From Isoetes taiwanensis (taxonomy: Eukaryota > Streptophyta > Lycopodiopsida > Isoetales > Isoetaceae): a DNA stretch of 64,000 bases. The stretch spans positions 188,001 through 252,000 of the forward strand of contig JAJEKV010000066.1 in NCBI GenBank assembly GCA_021234155.1, in the 5' to 3' direction. Shown one piece after another: positions 1 to 11,935 of the stretch. How positions within the stretch are numbered: position 1 is the first letter of the stretch; each line of letters begins with the position of its first letter. The notes below the pieces were generated by a model. That model was not told the origin of the DNA, ran no database searches, and saw nothing but the letters and a program-made list of their open reading frames with translations. The position numbers and the translations under genes are program-made.

Positions 1-97
1 CTATGATAGCTCTATCATATTCCCTTCCCATACCTTTTATCCTTAATCCAAGCAAAAGCTGTATCATTGATTTAAGATAAAATCTTAAGTATCATAC

Positions 98-797
98 CAT
101 GGCACATATGGGTTCTAGACCAATTTCCGTAACTGGTTCTTCTAACCGTGTCTTCTCAGCAGCTTGAAAATCTCTCATTACCTAAACTCCAATGGAAGTG
201 TATATCATCAACAAAACAGCAAACATATATGGGAATCTCCTTACACCTGATGCAACTTCTAGTTTTAATAACTTTCATGCTTAAGTAGTGTGCATGCATA
301 CGCTAACTAACAACATGTAAAAGATATATACTCTGGATATGCTCGGAATGAGACAAATAATTCACAAACCTGTATCACAGCAAGGGCTACACGATAAAGC
401 ATTACATCTGTGCTATTCTCTTGCACAACATGAACTTGTTCCCCCAGAATTCGAAACAAATCAACGGCAGCAGGTGTCCATAACTTTCCATCTTCAGTTT
501 TCTTGGGTGGCTGAACTTTGTCTGCCTCCAAGATATTTGTATACCATTTCTGTAAATCCACATGTATCAAGCAAATGGATAAGCAGAATAAATACTTTGC
601 AGCAGTCACAGGAACGAATGGGTTATCCCCATCAAACCCTACCTGAGCAGATTTTTAAATTTTCACCATAAGTTCTGTTAACTTAATATTTTTGTCTGTA
701 TATTTTAGATAACAGGAGGGTTTTCCTCCTGGAGGTCTTGAATTCTGTATGTGTTATGGTCTCATAGACCCTTCGGGTCTTACATAGACGTTAATAA

Positions 798-866
<69 letters not shown>

Positions 867-3800
867 TCCCTCCAACATGAAAGTAGATACATGTAGTTCA
901 ATGGAGTCATAAGAATATCAAGCAGCCTATGTGGAAAATGTCGTTACGAAGGGAAATTGCAATTATCCAGAGAGAATTGCAAAAAATCAACCATGCTAGG
1001 CCCCATAACGGATGAAGGATCGGTATATATATACAGATAAATCAGACGGCTTCGTTTGCTTGACCAGTTGTAGATAACTACCTTGAATATTATTTTTCAT
1101 AACTAGTAGATGCAATGACGACGGAGCAATATTGCTCCTGCTTCAAGCAAATTCCCTAGGGCCAAGATACAAATGTTTCCGATAAAATGCATGTAACGCC
1201 AATCTGGCAGAAAGGTAAATCTTCTTGCAAGAAGACTGTTGATGCATTTAATTCCTTGCTTCTTTGATTCTTTCACTGATAGTGCCTTCTGTCCATTTCA
1301 TTATCAGCTCCATTTCGGTGGGACAAGGGGGAAGGAAGAGGAGGACTGAGGGAAGAGAATCCAAATTTTTGCATTTTTGTAAAAAGAAACTTACAGACAC
1401 TTAAATCCATATATTACCTGCATTGTAGCTTGCATGCGATCAACATAAGCATTCATCAAAGGATCCATGGCCCCACTTTCTGCACACACTTGTGCCAGAG
1501 AGTCATCCACTCCCAGTCCAATTAGCTGATCCTGATATTGCACGACCCAACTGGTTACCTGGCCATGAATAGATCACTTTCAGCTAACAGATAGCCATAA
1601 GAAAATATTTATTTTGATAGATGGACCTTTAAGATGTCAATATTTGACAAATCATTTGCACTATCAGCAAGCTTCCTCAGCATCTGAATAAAACGCTCAG
1701 TATAGAGTTGAACCATGAGCTGAAAAATCTCATACCTGTAACCACAAAACCACCAAAGACATTTAAATCTCAATCAGTAAATTTGAGGGAAAAGGGTTAC
1801 CAACTCAGGGGCACAAATCTTGTCAAATTCACTGAACGAACAATTTCATGCAGTAAAATGATTCCCAACCATAGAATCTTATAAAGCTACCGTGGTGGAA
1901 AGCAGGGTGCGACGTAATCGTAGATATCTGGCAATTCTGCTCCAATCTACAGCATAATCAGGAAGTTAGATGATCATAAATAACAAAGGATCAAGTTGAG
2001 TTCAAGAACCTACTATTGTAGCTTCCTCTAATGCAGCCTTAAGATCTTCGACAACAAGCTGCACATGGTAAAGTGTGAAATCAGCTCAATAGCCAAGGTC
2101 TGACAAGAGTATCATTAAAACCAACCTTTGTCAGCAGTTTGTCAAATCGTGATTCCACCACCTTACTTATCTCCTCATAGCAACAATCTTTGTATTGTTT
2201 CCCATCTGCTTTTGTCTTATCGGCTGGTTGTTCACCAGAAACAGATTGTTGGGTGGTAGTTGAAAGCCTAGAGGGAAAAGCATATGTGGAGACAAGAAGG
2301 ATTAAAGTATGGAACATGCTCTCAAGGGTTTAATGCAATGCATTAACTTACCGTTTTGCTTCTTTAGAATTGTTTAAAAGTGCCATCCCACCTCCTTCAG
2401 CTTCAGCAGCTTGTTCTGCTACTTGTTTATCCAAAATTTCCTGCATTTCAACAACCCTGTGTATACAGCTCAGAGAACTACTGATTTTCACAATAGGAAG
2501 TCCTTGATACCCATACTGCTCTCATTATCTATCCTTTAGAAGTTAGAAAATAGCAAAGAGCTTCTGTACTAACAAAAATTGAGTCTAAGGCAACACAAAA
2601 CGTAAATACCTGAGGGCACGCACGAGTGTCTGAGGACTGCACACCAATAATTCACATAAGATGCCGAACAGAATATTAAGACAGAACAAGAGAAAAATAA
2701 TATTTCCTCTTAATTTGTTTCAAGGAAAGCTTCATAGTTTATATTCCCTTACACAAGTATTCACAAAAAAAAACATAATTTAAAAAAAAAAAAATTCCAA
2801 ATATACCCCTCAGGTTTGCAAATATCCCAAAAATACCCCCAGAAACAGGGTATTTGGCTCAAATGGCAATAACGTTTTTGTGATCAACTAAACAAAAAAG
2901 TGTCTTTCATGAAAATTATAGTTGAGAGTGAGACCAATTCAATAGCAGTAGAATCATCTAAAATGGAGTTGGATTCTTGTGGATTCATATTACAGTGTTC
3001 TAAAAAGTGTAAAAAACAATTCAAATGAACGTAACTTGTGAATTTCAACTCCAATTTAGATGAATTTGGTCTTGTTGGAAAGATTTTATCCTGATCTATA
3101 ATGTTCGTGAAGATAACTTTCGAATTTGAGGAGCCACATAAATTATATTATCATATTTACAAAAATGCCCTTTATTTGGAGGATATCTTTGGAATATTTG
3201 CAAACTTTGAGGGGTATATTCAGAATTTTCTCTTTTAAAAAATATAGAATTTCTGGGAATTGATATGTCCTACCTTTCCTTTGCAAGATTGTAGAAATTT
3301 CTAATATGGCCCCACAATGTCTGCTCAAATTTCTCCCATGTTTCATCGACCTCCTCGAAGTACTCACTGCAACCTCAAACAAATGAAGTCATTAAGTTAA
3401 TAGAAATATGCGTATAATCACCAAAGACGTACTTTAATTTCCTCGCTTCGTCTTTCCGCGAGGATGCTGTAGCAAGTGCGAAACGCCTTTTACTTTCCAG
3501 GACGGTTAATCTCTGCATTTACAAATTACGTTACTCAGGAATTGTTTGAAAAGGCTAATAACCATACTGCAAACCAAACACAAAACAGTAGTCTTCTGTT
3601 TTTTCAGAAATAGAAGCCAATAAACTCTCCCAAAAAGTCAAAACTGTCCGAGCTAGACAATCTTGCAGCAGACAATTTTACATAGAAGCAAATAAGAACT
3701 CTGTTGAAAATATGCTAACCTCGAATGTCCTTACAAGCTCCCGCTCATCACTAAGAGATGACCGGGCTTCTGCAGCTTCTACAGAGATGGACATCATTCC

Positions 3801-6280
3801 TTCAGCATCCTGCATGCAACCATATACTGATTCAGACGACGTATGCTACAATGCAAGGGCCTGCATTATTCAGAAAGCAATAGGGAAACAGACACATGGT
3901 ACTCCTTTCTATATTTCCCGTGCACAGTAGACTGCACAATTCAAAGCATTAGAACTAGAAGAGTATCCTGAATCTAGTTCCCATACATCCTATTGATTGG
4001 CAGGGATCTTTATAGACAGAGTGGGAGCCCCAGACATAAAATAAGGGCATCGATGTAAGCCAATCTCGCCAGATTATGTGAAACTGCAATTTCCCACTTG
4101 CAATCAGCATCAACGGAGATTGGCATCAACACAAAAATGTAGGAATAGATGGTAATGGGCACGCCATGCTAAAACGCAAAGAACCTATTGAAGGCCCACC
4201 AGTAGAGCACTGCAAGCAAGGGTCCTAGCTTCAATACCCAGCCAGTTCATTCTCAGTTTTCCAAAGAGAAGGCTTCTTCCCTACCTCGACCCTGGCTTTC
4301 AAATCGAGTAACTTAACAGTGGAGAGCCATAAGCCCATAAATTCCAATCAGACTTTCAGCGATAGTACTCATCCTCTGACTCTAGAAGACGCCACCAGAG
4401 GAAAGCGGTAAGGTCTCCTTAACCTCATTTGCAAGGAGACGGTACCATGAGAATGTTTATACATGTAAAAGCATAGTATATTTGAGATCCTATGAGGTAA
4501 TATGTCAGTGTCATTTATACTAATATAATAAGCTTAAAAGTGTACAAAGAACAACCTTCAGTGTTGTATTTAAATTGTTCCGCACATTACTAAGCAGTTT
4601 GATTTGATCATGGTGCTCTATCAAAGTTTGACACTCTTCGCATAATCTGATCCCGCAAGCCAGATATTAGAAAACAATGCAATAAAGGGTCACAAAAGAT
4701 GGTGGAACGTTTGACGCATGAACGCACTTATCTATAACGGAAAAATTTTCCTGAAGATGTGAAATGGTTGATTGAGATGATGCAAGCGCATCAATTCCAG
4801 ATTTTGCCTGTTCAACCTGCAATGCAGATCCTTTAAGTAAGCTCCAACAATCTCGATCAAGAAAATAGAGAACTGCCTGAGCTACACTGAAAATAACATA
4901 AAACATTTTTAAACCCTTGATTGAATTGAATTCAATCATGCTGCTTTAAGCATGCATTTCAACCAGACACTGCTATTGTCATTCTATAGTTTTAATATAG
5001 TATCAAGTTTTTATAATAGGAGTTCAATACACATAGTTAACGGTATTTTCAAACAAACATTCATGTGCAGCAAAGACTAATGGGAGTTCTTCAATAACAC
5101 TGCTTCTGTATAACATATCAATATGGCCATTGAGTCTTACAGCACTCATCAGCAATAAAAGCATATTGTACTTTCCAAGAAAGAATCTATCTTGCAAGCA
5201 TTTGAAACGTTCTGAGTAATTTTTGGGGGAAACTAATTATTGCAGCAGAAAATCAAGCATCTTATGCTTCAATCAGGACAATCCATAAAGATGAGTTTTG
5301 GGAAATATTCTGAGAAGTTGCCATGTATTAAGCTCCTTGCAAAAAAAGTCTTAGATGGTCTGAAAAGCATGTCTGTGTTCCTAACTGACATGGTCCACCA
5401 CAAGGCCCAAACATGTATTTGTACCAATTCACAGGCCGGAAGTTGGGTAGCTATAGTAGTGACATATGTAAACATTGTATTCAAGTGACATCCTCTTTTA
5501 GAGCTTTAGTAAGGGAAAATGTAAGCCTTTGAGGTACTTCTTTGAAATTCAACAGGGAGCAGCTTTAAATATTTGGCAAGACAAGGAAAGGCAGTATTGT
5601 TACTGACAAATAAAGAAGCTTTCATGTTTTGTTATATTTTCTCTCTTTCAAAGGATGGAGAAATGAAGCATATGGAACTTTAAAGAATACTTTATGCATA
5701 GAAACATTTCTTTTTCAGGGGCAACAAGGTATACTCAACAAGATTGGGCATGTAAAAATAAAAATACCTGGGCAGTAACACTGGCACTCAGTTGCGCATC
5801 ATTGGCCTGTAAGTAATGACCCCAATATCAGGTATAACTTATCTTTGACGCTAAAGTAACCCGTTTATGGTCAAATAGTTTGCTAGCGTTCCAAGCATTT
5901 GTTCCACAAAATATATCAAAGTATTTGCATCTAATATAAACCATGGGGAACTATTGTAATTACACTGGAGCAGCTGTTAATGAGAACCACATTGGCAATA
6001 ATAAATTTTGACCAAATAGCTCTGAGAAATTGCATATACATTTTCACGTCTTAAATTGCAATCTACTCAATTACCCAGTTTTGACTATCGCAATCCTCTC
6101 TAATAAAATTGAGGATGTTAATTTGCTTTTCAAGAGTTTGCAGACTGGGCATACCTGTTGACGAAGAGCGTAATCTGCACGAATCGCAGAAATGGAAAGC
6201 AAAGACTCGGGAAGTGGCAGAAGCTTGGCTATTTCCCTGAGAGCAGCCTCCTTAGCTTCCGCTCCCAGATCCTCGACCAT
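98..6280 (-). CDS. SEC6: Exocyst complex subunit SEC6 (EXOC3), 5' part, 16 exons
   Basis: SEC6 is a subunit of the octameric exocyst, which tethers secretory vesicles to the plasma membrane before fusion. Exons on the minus strand, 5' to 3': 6280-6155, 5806-5768, 4816-4728, 4646-4556, 3809-3720, 3512-3433, 3366-3274, 2636-2610, 2456-2352, 2267-2126, 2058-2014, 1946-1891, 1735-1627, 1558-1418, 549-370, 181-98. All joins are GT/AG and keep phase, giving about 499 codons; plant SEC6 has about 750, so the C-terminal third is off the left edge. The start is the ATG at 6280, which opens [20 protein letters not shown] as in plant SEC6; an upstream in-frame ATG at 6304 would add 8 unrelated residues. 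Diagnostic stretches are [20 protein letters not shown] (exon 7), [20 protein letters not shown] (exons 12-13) and [17 protein letters not shown] (exon 15). The N-terminal half is helical and rich in coiled-coil heptads. Exon 8 is a 27-base microexon. No frameshift or stop is seen. Confidence 0.95.
700..868 (+). mobile_element. Retroposon 3' end with (TTTC)n tail in SEC6 intron 14
   Basis: A short GC-richer block carries a small hairpin (agacccttcgggtct, 767-781) and the motif tagacgttaataaat, followed directly by about 17 copies of TTTC. The same order (hairpin, gacgtta-aaat motif, tetranucleotide array) recurs at 12712-12790 and, without a clear hairpin, near 24010-24052. Non-LTR elements of several clades end in such simple-sequence tails. 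The body is too short to name the family. It lies in the intron between exons 15 and 14 of SEC6, antisense to the gene. Confidence 0.5.
2777..3242. mobile_element. Foldback (long inverted repeat) element in SEC6 intron 7
   Basis: The two ends are inverted copies of each other: atacccctcaggtttgcaaa near 2802 pairs with tttgcaaactttgaggggta near 3200. The inner parts also pair: the stretch around 2955-2980 (aaaatggagttggattc) matches inversely that around 3044-3070. The whole unit of about 465 bases could fold into one long imperfect hairpin. No transposase is encoded. This looks like a non-autonomous DNA element (MITE/foldback class). It lies wholly inside the intron between exons 7 and 8, so the coding sequence is not disturbed. 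Confidence 0.65.
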
Positions 6281-6572
6281 TTTGCAGATGCTGAGAGATC
6301 TCAATCTCTAAATTCACCCCGATCTGGCCTCTCCTTGTGTCTGCGCTCTCATGTCTGCTGACGTCGGATCCAAAAGCACAACTTCAGCTAGAATGTTATT
6401 GTCGACTACATGTTAGTAGTTTTAACCCACATAGAATAAAGGAGGTTTACGTATGCAACAGTCATGCTACTTGAAGTATACATAAGTGTCGATGAAGAAA
6501 AGAATGACAGCTAGTTAAACTGCCTGCAAAATATACCCTCTTAGCCGAATAGGTTCAACTGTCGCTTAGGTA
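6281..6572. promoter_or_regulatory. Upstream region of SEC6, no gene seen
   Basis: This stretch lies between the SEC6 start and the next element and should hold the 5' UTR and core promoter of SEC6, read leftward. An ACGT core in the context gctgacgtcgg (6358-6368) resembles a bZIP binding site. No convincing TATA box was identified. Promoter assignment is by position only. Confidence 0.3.
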
Positions 6573-6723
6573 AGGTTATCGGTCTGGCCGCGGCCGATAA
6601 CCAAAAATGTGTGACCGAGGTTGTACGTCCGAGGCCAGATATTTGGCACGTACTATCTGGCCTTAGACGTACAACCTCGGTCACACATTTTTGGCTATCG
6701 GCCGAGGCGAAGACCGATAACCA
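6573..6723. mobile_element. Foldback element, about 150 bp, near-perfect hairpin
   Basis: The left half (gttatcggtctgg..., then aaaaatgtgtgaccgaggtt) is repeated inversely in the right half (aacctcggtcacacattttt ... gaccgataac). The arms of about 70 bases are interrupted by only a few mismatches around a short loop near 6650. It is more GC-rich than its surroundings. It encodes no protein. This is a MITE-like foldback; a transcript through it would form a long hairpin and could feed small-RNA processing, which is inference. Confidence 0.7.
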
Positions 6724-6871
6724 CCTTATCGGACTTATATGGGTGGAATAGTACTGATAATTAGTTATCAGTACTCCTCCAGTACCGATAACTAATTATC
6801 AGTACTCCTCCATAATGATAATTAAAAAACTAAGACTCTCACTTTACACAAGAGAGTCCGATAAGGCCCAA
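6724..6871. mobile_element. Short TIR element (MITE-like)
   Basis: It is bounded by inverted ends ccttatcggact (about 6725) and agtccgataagg (about 6855-6866). Inside are two diverged copies of a stretch containing gataattagttatcagtact and gataactaattatcagtact (6755-6812), themselves palindromic. It abuts the preceding foldback, whose ends share the core ttatcgg, so the two may be related or nested. No coding capacity. Confidence 0.6.
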
Positions 6872-8867
6872 TGTTTTACAGACTCTGAGACTCGGGGAGT
6901 GGTTCACTGTGAAAGGGCTAAGGTAAAAGGGGCAAGATTATGATTTACCCTTATAAGAATGATTTGAGTTCTTGGGTCATTAAGGTAAGGTTTTACCTTC
7001 TGAATTATTATAAACCTCCTACTACCAATACTCCAAGTGCAAATCAATATTCTCCAACACTTCGGCTCAAGTTGATCCATCATGGCATCTTATCAATGAG
7101 AAAGGACATTCAAAGACTTTTGAGTTTAAAAAACCATTGGAGGTGGAGTGTGTACTCGCTTCTCTTATTGTTGCTCTTTCATGAGTCTGCTGGGGTTTTG
7201 AAGCACTTATCATTTTGAGCAATCTCTTCCCTTCTAAACAATCACCTTTCTTTTCAAAGGAGTTTCTTGAGAATCAATTTTTTCAATGTGGTGGTGTAAT
7301 CGTTTGGCGGTGATATTGTTAGTTGGATTCTTCTATTGCCTCTCTCATTGAGCACATTAAGTTGGACTTCTTAATTCGTGGATATATACAATGTATTTTA
7401 GGGCTAGAAGTAAAGGAGAAAAGAACATGTAACTAGAATGAAGCCAGTCTTGCTATGAGGCATGCACACCAAATTGTTGATTTCAACTAACAAATGATAC
7501 CATTCCTAAGTTGATTAAGTAATGTAATATTAAAAAGTGTGTTTTTTGTGCATGCAGCGATGAAAAGTAAACTGCATTTTCTATATTGAATTTGGGAATG
7601 AATAATTTTGATAGAAGTATTTTAATCAATTAACAATGTTCGATGTTGCCATTCTTATAGATGCCAAAGGAAAACATTTTCAGGAGGAAATTTTGGTTCT
7701 GACTACCAAGTAATTGATATACAATAAGGGGTGGACGAAAATCCATTGTTTTTTGAGAAATCAAAATCCATCTTTACTCGAATGTTGCTATGTTTTTATT
7801 AGTTAATGGGATTTTTTCTACATTCAAAGAATAAAGTATTTTAAGAAAATCCTTGGCTGAAATAAAGATTTTTGTAACCTTATTTTAGAGACGAATGGTG
7901 TGAGATTATTTATGATTTAAATATGAAGTCGATAAAGGAGATGAAGTGTCAATGAGGAAATGTAGTTCTCACACAGTGATCTTATATGTATTGTATAATC
8001 ATTAGAATTTATTATTTCTATCTGACTCCAATAGCATATACGCATTAAAATACTATTTATCTATCTATAAGTACATTGTTCTAGTTCACTTGGATGAAAC
8101 TCAGGAAGTTACCATATACGTCTTACAAAGTTTCTAAAATTCATTGTTCCAGTAGCCATGATCAAATTTTAGATTGTGCTAAACATGGTTGTGGTGTCAA
8201 ATACTCTTTGATACATCCTTATCAACAGTTCGCCATTCTTGCATCGAATTCTGAGGATTGGTGAAATTGATGATGACATGTAGGAAAGATGAACAGACAC
8301 ATGTCTGCCATTATTGAGTTGCCGCAACAACCTTCTAAGCTTGTCCTCTAATAGGTCTTCTGGCGCAGCAAGTCATTGCCATAGTCAAGGATGGTATATT
8401 GGAACCATATACATGGAGAGGTTACATCAAGTGACACAATTTAACGACTTTGGCAATTAACTTATGATAAGGAGGTGGCGCCTGCACCTACAATTGTGTT
8501 AATGGAGCTGCCCGTCTGATGTCGTTGATGCAGATTTTGAAGCTAAAGGAAACCTTCGTGGCATGGTAAACAGTAAAATAGATTTCAAAAATGGTGTAAT
8601 TAAATCTAGAAGGGGAAAGAACAATAGAGTTTAATCAAGATCCAACCCGGGTACTATTTGATGTAGACACTGACACGTCTGTAGGATCGGAAGGTCTAAT
8701 AGAGCATCAGAACCATAAATCCTGCAAGGTAAACCAAATCGTGGTCCTGTGTCAGCAGCTTGGAAGTAGGAAAACACAATGCAGCAGATTACAAAGCCTC
8801 GGTTTTGTGATGGATTAAACAGGGCATCTTAGAGGAAGAAAGGGGTCGTAGAATAGAAGCAACTCTA
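6872..8867. other. No recognisable gene; AT-rich, probably decayed repeat DNA
   Basis: A 92-codon open frame at 6940-7218 has no recognisable motif and sits in sequence without gene-like composition. The rest shows many stops in every frame. Scattered stretches look like eroded retroelement, but I cannot name a family. I see no RNA gene and no clear repeat unit. Confidence 0.4.
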
Positions 8868-9022
8868 AATACTTTGAGCTCCAGGAAATTTTCCAGCTGA
8901 TCTGGATAAGGTAACTGGGATTTTCACGAATCATTGAGTAGAAGAAGGTCTAAACACTTTGAGCTCCAGGAACTTTTTCCCTGATCTGGATAAGATAACT
9001 AGGATTTTCACGGAACCAGAAG
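8868..9022. repeat. Imperfect tandem duplication, about 80-bp period
   Basis: Two copies of a block starting actttgagctccaggaa and containing tgatctggataag and ggattttcacg lie at about 8870-8932 and 8957-9020. They differ by substitutions and a small indel. No function is apparent. Confidence 0.7.
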
Positions 9023-9296
9023 ATGTAAAGATAGTGGAAATTGATTATGGGAAGCACCTGAGGGACATTCAAAACTTAGTTGAAAAAGCTGTGGTTGGGT
9101 TCTTCCCGGCCATAACTTAGATTTAAGAAAGCTGCCTAGACTTCATCATCTGTCATGAGTATACACACATATCTGCGTATAATATTATAATAGTCCAAAA
9201 TACTATATATCACTTCAAATACTTGAACCTATGATCACCTTGATGCAAGTTCTAAGCTTTAACAACCATGCTACCATTGTATACATAACGTAATTG

Positions 9297-9425
9297 TCGC
9301 ATGGTAAATGAAAGACATGCATACTAGCTAAGTGGCGAACATGCCTTGATGCTAGGTGGCGAGCATGCACACTAGCTAAGAGGCGAGCATGCATTGATAC
9401 TAGGTGGTGAACATGCACAAGGCGA
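9297..9425. repeat. Imperfect tandem repeat, unit about 28-30 bp
   Basis: Units of the form actagctaagtggcgaacatg and gatgctaggtggcgagcatg alternate four to five times (catgc, then ctag, then gtggcgaacatg). The array reads as open frame on the minus strand with repeated HLASMHAR-like peptides, but this is a product of the repeat, not evidence for a gene. Confidence 0.7.
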
Positions 9426-9639
9426 GGGGTACTATGTATTAGAAAGTTTCAGTATTGCAAAAACCATTCCAATTCAATGCTACTCTTCGGTTAAAGTATG
9501 TGAACCTATTCGTGTACTCTTGTACTTCATATAGATAAATAAAGATTCCATTTCTTCTTCCGACTCAATTTTGTGTTTTGCTTCGGCCTTTATAGTTTGA
9601 ACCAGCATCGTTTTCAGGGAATCTTGCCGAGTTTTATAT

Positions 9640-11935
9640 ACCAAGTTTGTAGCACTGGAGCAGGAGAATTAGAGATTGCTCGTGGAGTGAGAGCCGAGAA
9701 GGTGCAATAGCATAAGGAATTGTCCCGACATATCCATCAATTGGAGATAGCTCTATTATCTTCAAGGCAGTTGTCCTCGGGAGCTCAACATGCGTTGAAG
9801 GAAGCCAAGACTAGTCTTCCAGGGAAGTTTGATGGTATTCGATCCTAGTTTCAAGGCTTTCTAAACCAGGTATGCCTGTTGATTAAAATGCATCCTATAC
9901 GATATCCAATCGATGCATCTCGTGTTGGATTAGTTGGTATCTTATTGACGATAATTGGATTTTGGTGATACGAATAGTGTTAGGACAGCCATGGAACAAA
10001 TTCGAAGGTTATGGCAAGTGATCATCCTGCTTCTTTTTATACTACCGATTTTCGTCTTCTTGCTGGTGACATCCCTTGGGACGAAGAGGCTCTAATCAGT
10101 TTAGGCATGGGCTTCGTAACGATGTCAAGGATCTTCTATTGACTTTCCATAAAGATCCAAAGTCCTTTACAGAGGCAATTAATCGAGCAGTCTAGTGTGA
10201 CAATCGGTTATTTGAGCGGCGTTCTGAACACTCTCAGACTTCATATCTAGATCGGAGCAAACGTATACCTCAGTGATGGCATCCTCGCCTTCATTCTGCA
10301 CCAGTATCCAACACTGCTCATGTAGATGGCCTCACTCAAATGGAGATTGAGGCAGCACGACATCGAGGACCTTTGACGAAGAAAAAAGAAGCAAAGGCAT
10401 CGAGCAAATTGACTATATCTATATTATGGAAGCCCGTGGAACTCGGTTCGATTTAATTGACTCTAGCGTACCCAAGAAAGCTTCGGTTCAATAGATTTGA
10501 TGTTTTGAGTCAAATCGAAGAGAAGTTAAACGAGTAAGTCCAGCCAAAGTTGGAGCTATTTGCGTGGACCATCTAGAATATGTAAGGTCTTTTTCCAATA
10601 ATGGTTCGATTGCATGGAATTGAGTTAGTAGGGCATTTGTACTTTCGTGTTGAGCTTAGCACAACTAGTCATCAAGTTCTTGCCTTTGTTCTCGGACTCG
10701 AAAGCCAACTCTTGTTTCATGGATTGAGAATTTGCTTTGACACATCACATTAAGAAGGATTTTTTATCCAAATTTTTGTAGCAATCATCGACAGCATCAT
10801 ATGGCATCGAAAAATGTAGTTTGGGGAGTCTCGAGCCGCTTCAGTAGTTCTCGAGGATTTGGCATGTGTGATCTCCTTCAATATGATTAGAAGTCCCGAA
10901 AGTATCTAGTTGTTCCCGGTTTGCTTTGGTTTGAATTGCATCATCCTCGATATTGATTGGAAAAAGACGAAAGCAATTAAGGAATCTCAAAAGGATAGTG
11001 CACCCAAGTCCTTCATTCCTATAAGGCTAGATTATGGATCCCATCAGATTTCCATCATTTCTATACAGAGTTATGCAAGGAGGGACAAAAAGAGGAGATG
11101 TTTTTGCTTGCAGTGTTAACAACTCCATCTTCGTGCCCACATAAATTTGAGGTCCAACTTTCGACAAAGTACCAGGAGTTCACAGATGTTTTTGACAAGG
11201 TGAAGGCCAGTACACTTCCAGAGCACTGACCTTGTGATTGCCCTATTGATCTGCAGTGGGGGAAAGAACCACCGTGGGGATTAATGTATATTTTGTTACC
11301 ATTAGAGCTCGAGGTTCTCTGAGGATATATCGATAAGAAATTGGCAAGTGGATTTATTCGACATTCTAGATCCCCTGCTGTGATGCACTCATTTTCTTTG
11401 TTAAAAAGAGGGATGATTTACTTCGTCTGGTTGTGGATTATCGTGTCACCGTCCAAAACAGATATGTTTTGCCACTAATCTCTCGTCTTTTGGAGCATCT
11501 TATTGGAGCTAAATACATTACAAAATTAGATCTTTTGGGGTACATATAATCTTGTTCGAATTCGTCCAGGGGGATGACATTTTGAGTACACAGTCATGCC
11601 CTTTGGTCTCACAAATGCGCCAATGGTATTTCAGCATATGGCAAATGATATTTTTTATGACTTCTTAGATATCTTCATGATAGTTTATCTGGATGACATC
11701 CTGATTTATTTGGGAACTTAAGAAGAGTATGATGCCCATGTTCGTCAAGTTCCGCAGCGATTGCAAAAATATAGCCCTTATACTAAATTGGAGAAATGGA
11801 GTTTCGACTGCAATCAAGTGAAGTTTTTTGGGTATATAGTTTCAACTAATGGTATTTCTATGGATCTAGCAAAAGTTTGAACTATCCTAGGCTGAGAGAC
11901 ACCACGTTTAGGATGTGCAATGTTTCTTGAAGGTT
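9640..11935 (+). pseudogene. Ty3/gypsy (chromovirus-like) gag-pol relic, 5' part
   Basis: Fragments in changing frames spell a Ty3/gypsy polyprotein in order. Gag: LPGKFDGIRS near 9815, then a long eroded gag core, and a basic stretch EIEAARHRGPLTKKK near 10350 that precedes the zinc knuckle in this family. Reverse transcriptase: GKEPPWG near 11262, [12 protein letters not shown] near 11345, LVVDYR near 11428, [14 protein letters not shown] near 11577 and the catalytic VYLDDIL (the YxDD box) near 11687. Many stops and frameshifts show it cannot make protein. The reading resumes at 12790 after a nested insertion. A possible LTR end with an aataaag signal lies near 9537, but neither LTR is secured. 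It once encoded copy-and-paste machinery and is now inert. Confidence 0.85.

Noticed and set aside
4170-4262. tRNA-like stretch (tagagcactgcaagcaaggg ... gcttcaatacccagc) in SEC6 intron 4
   Set aside because: The B box is imperfect, no A box at the right distance is convincing, and no clover-leaf could be drawn. Possibly an old SINE, but not supportable.
6281-6304. Upstream in-frame ATG (6304) as the SEC6 start
   Set aside because: The eight added residues have no counterpart in the family, whose N-terminus matches the ATG at 6280.
6940-7218. 92-codon open frame
   Set aside because: No motif, no splice context and AT-rich non-coding surroundings.
9215-9418. Minus-strand open frame with repeated HLASMHAR-like peptides
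   Set aside because: Explained by the DNA tandem repeat; no start context or domain.
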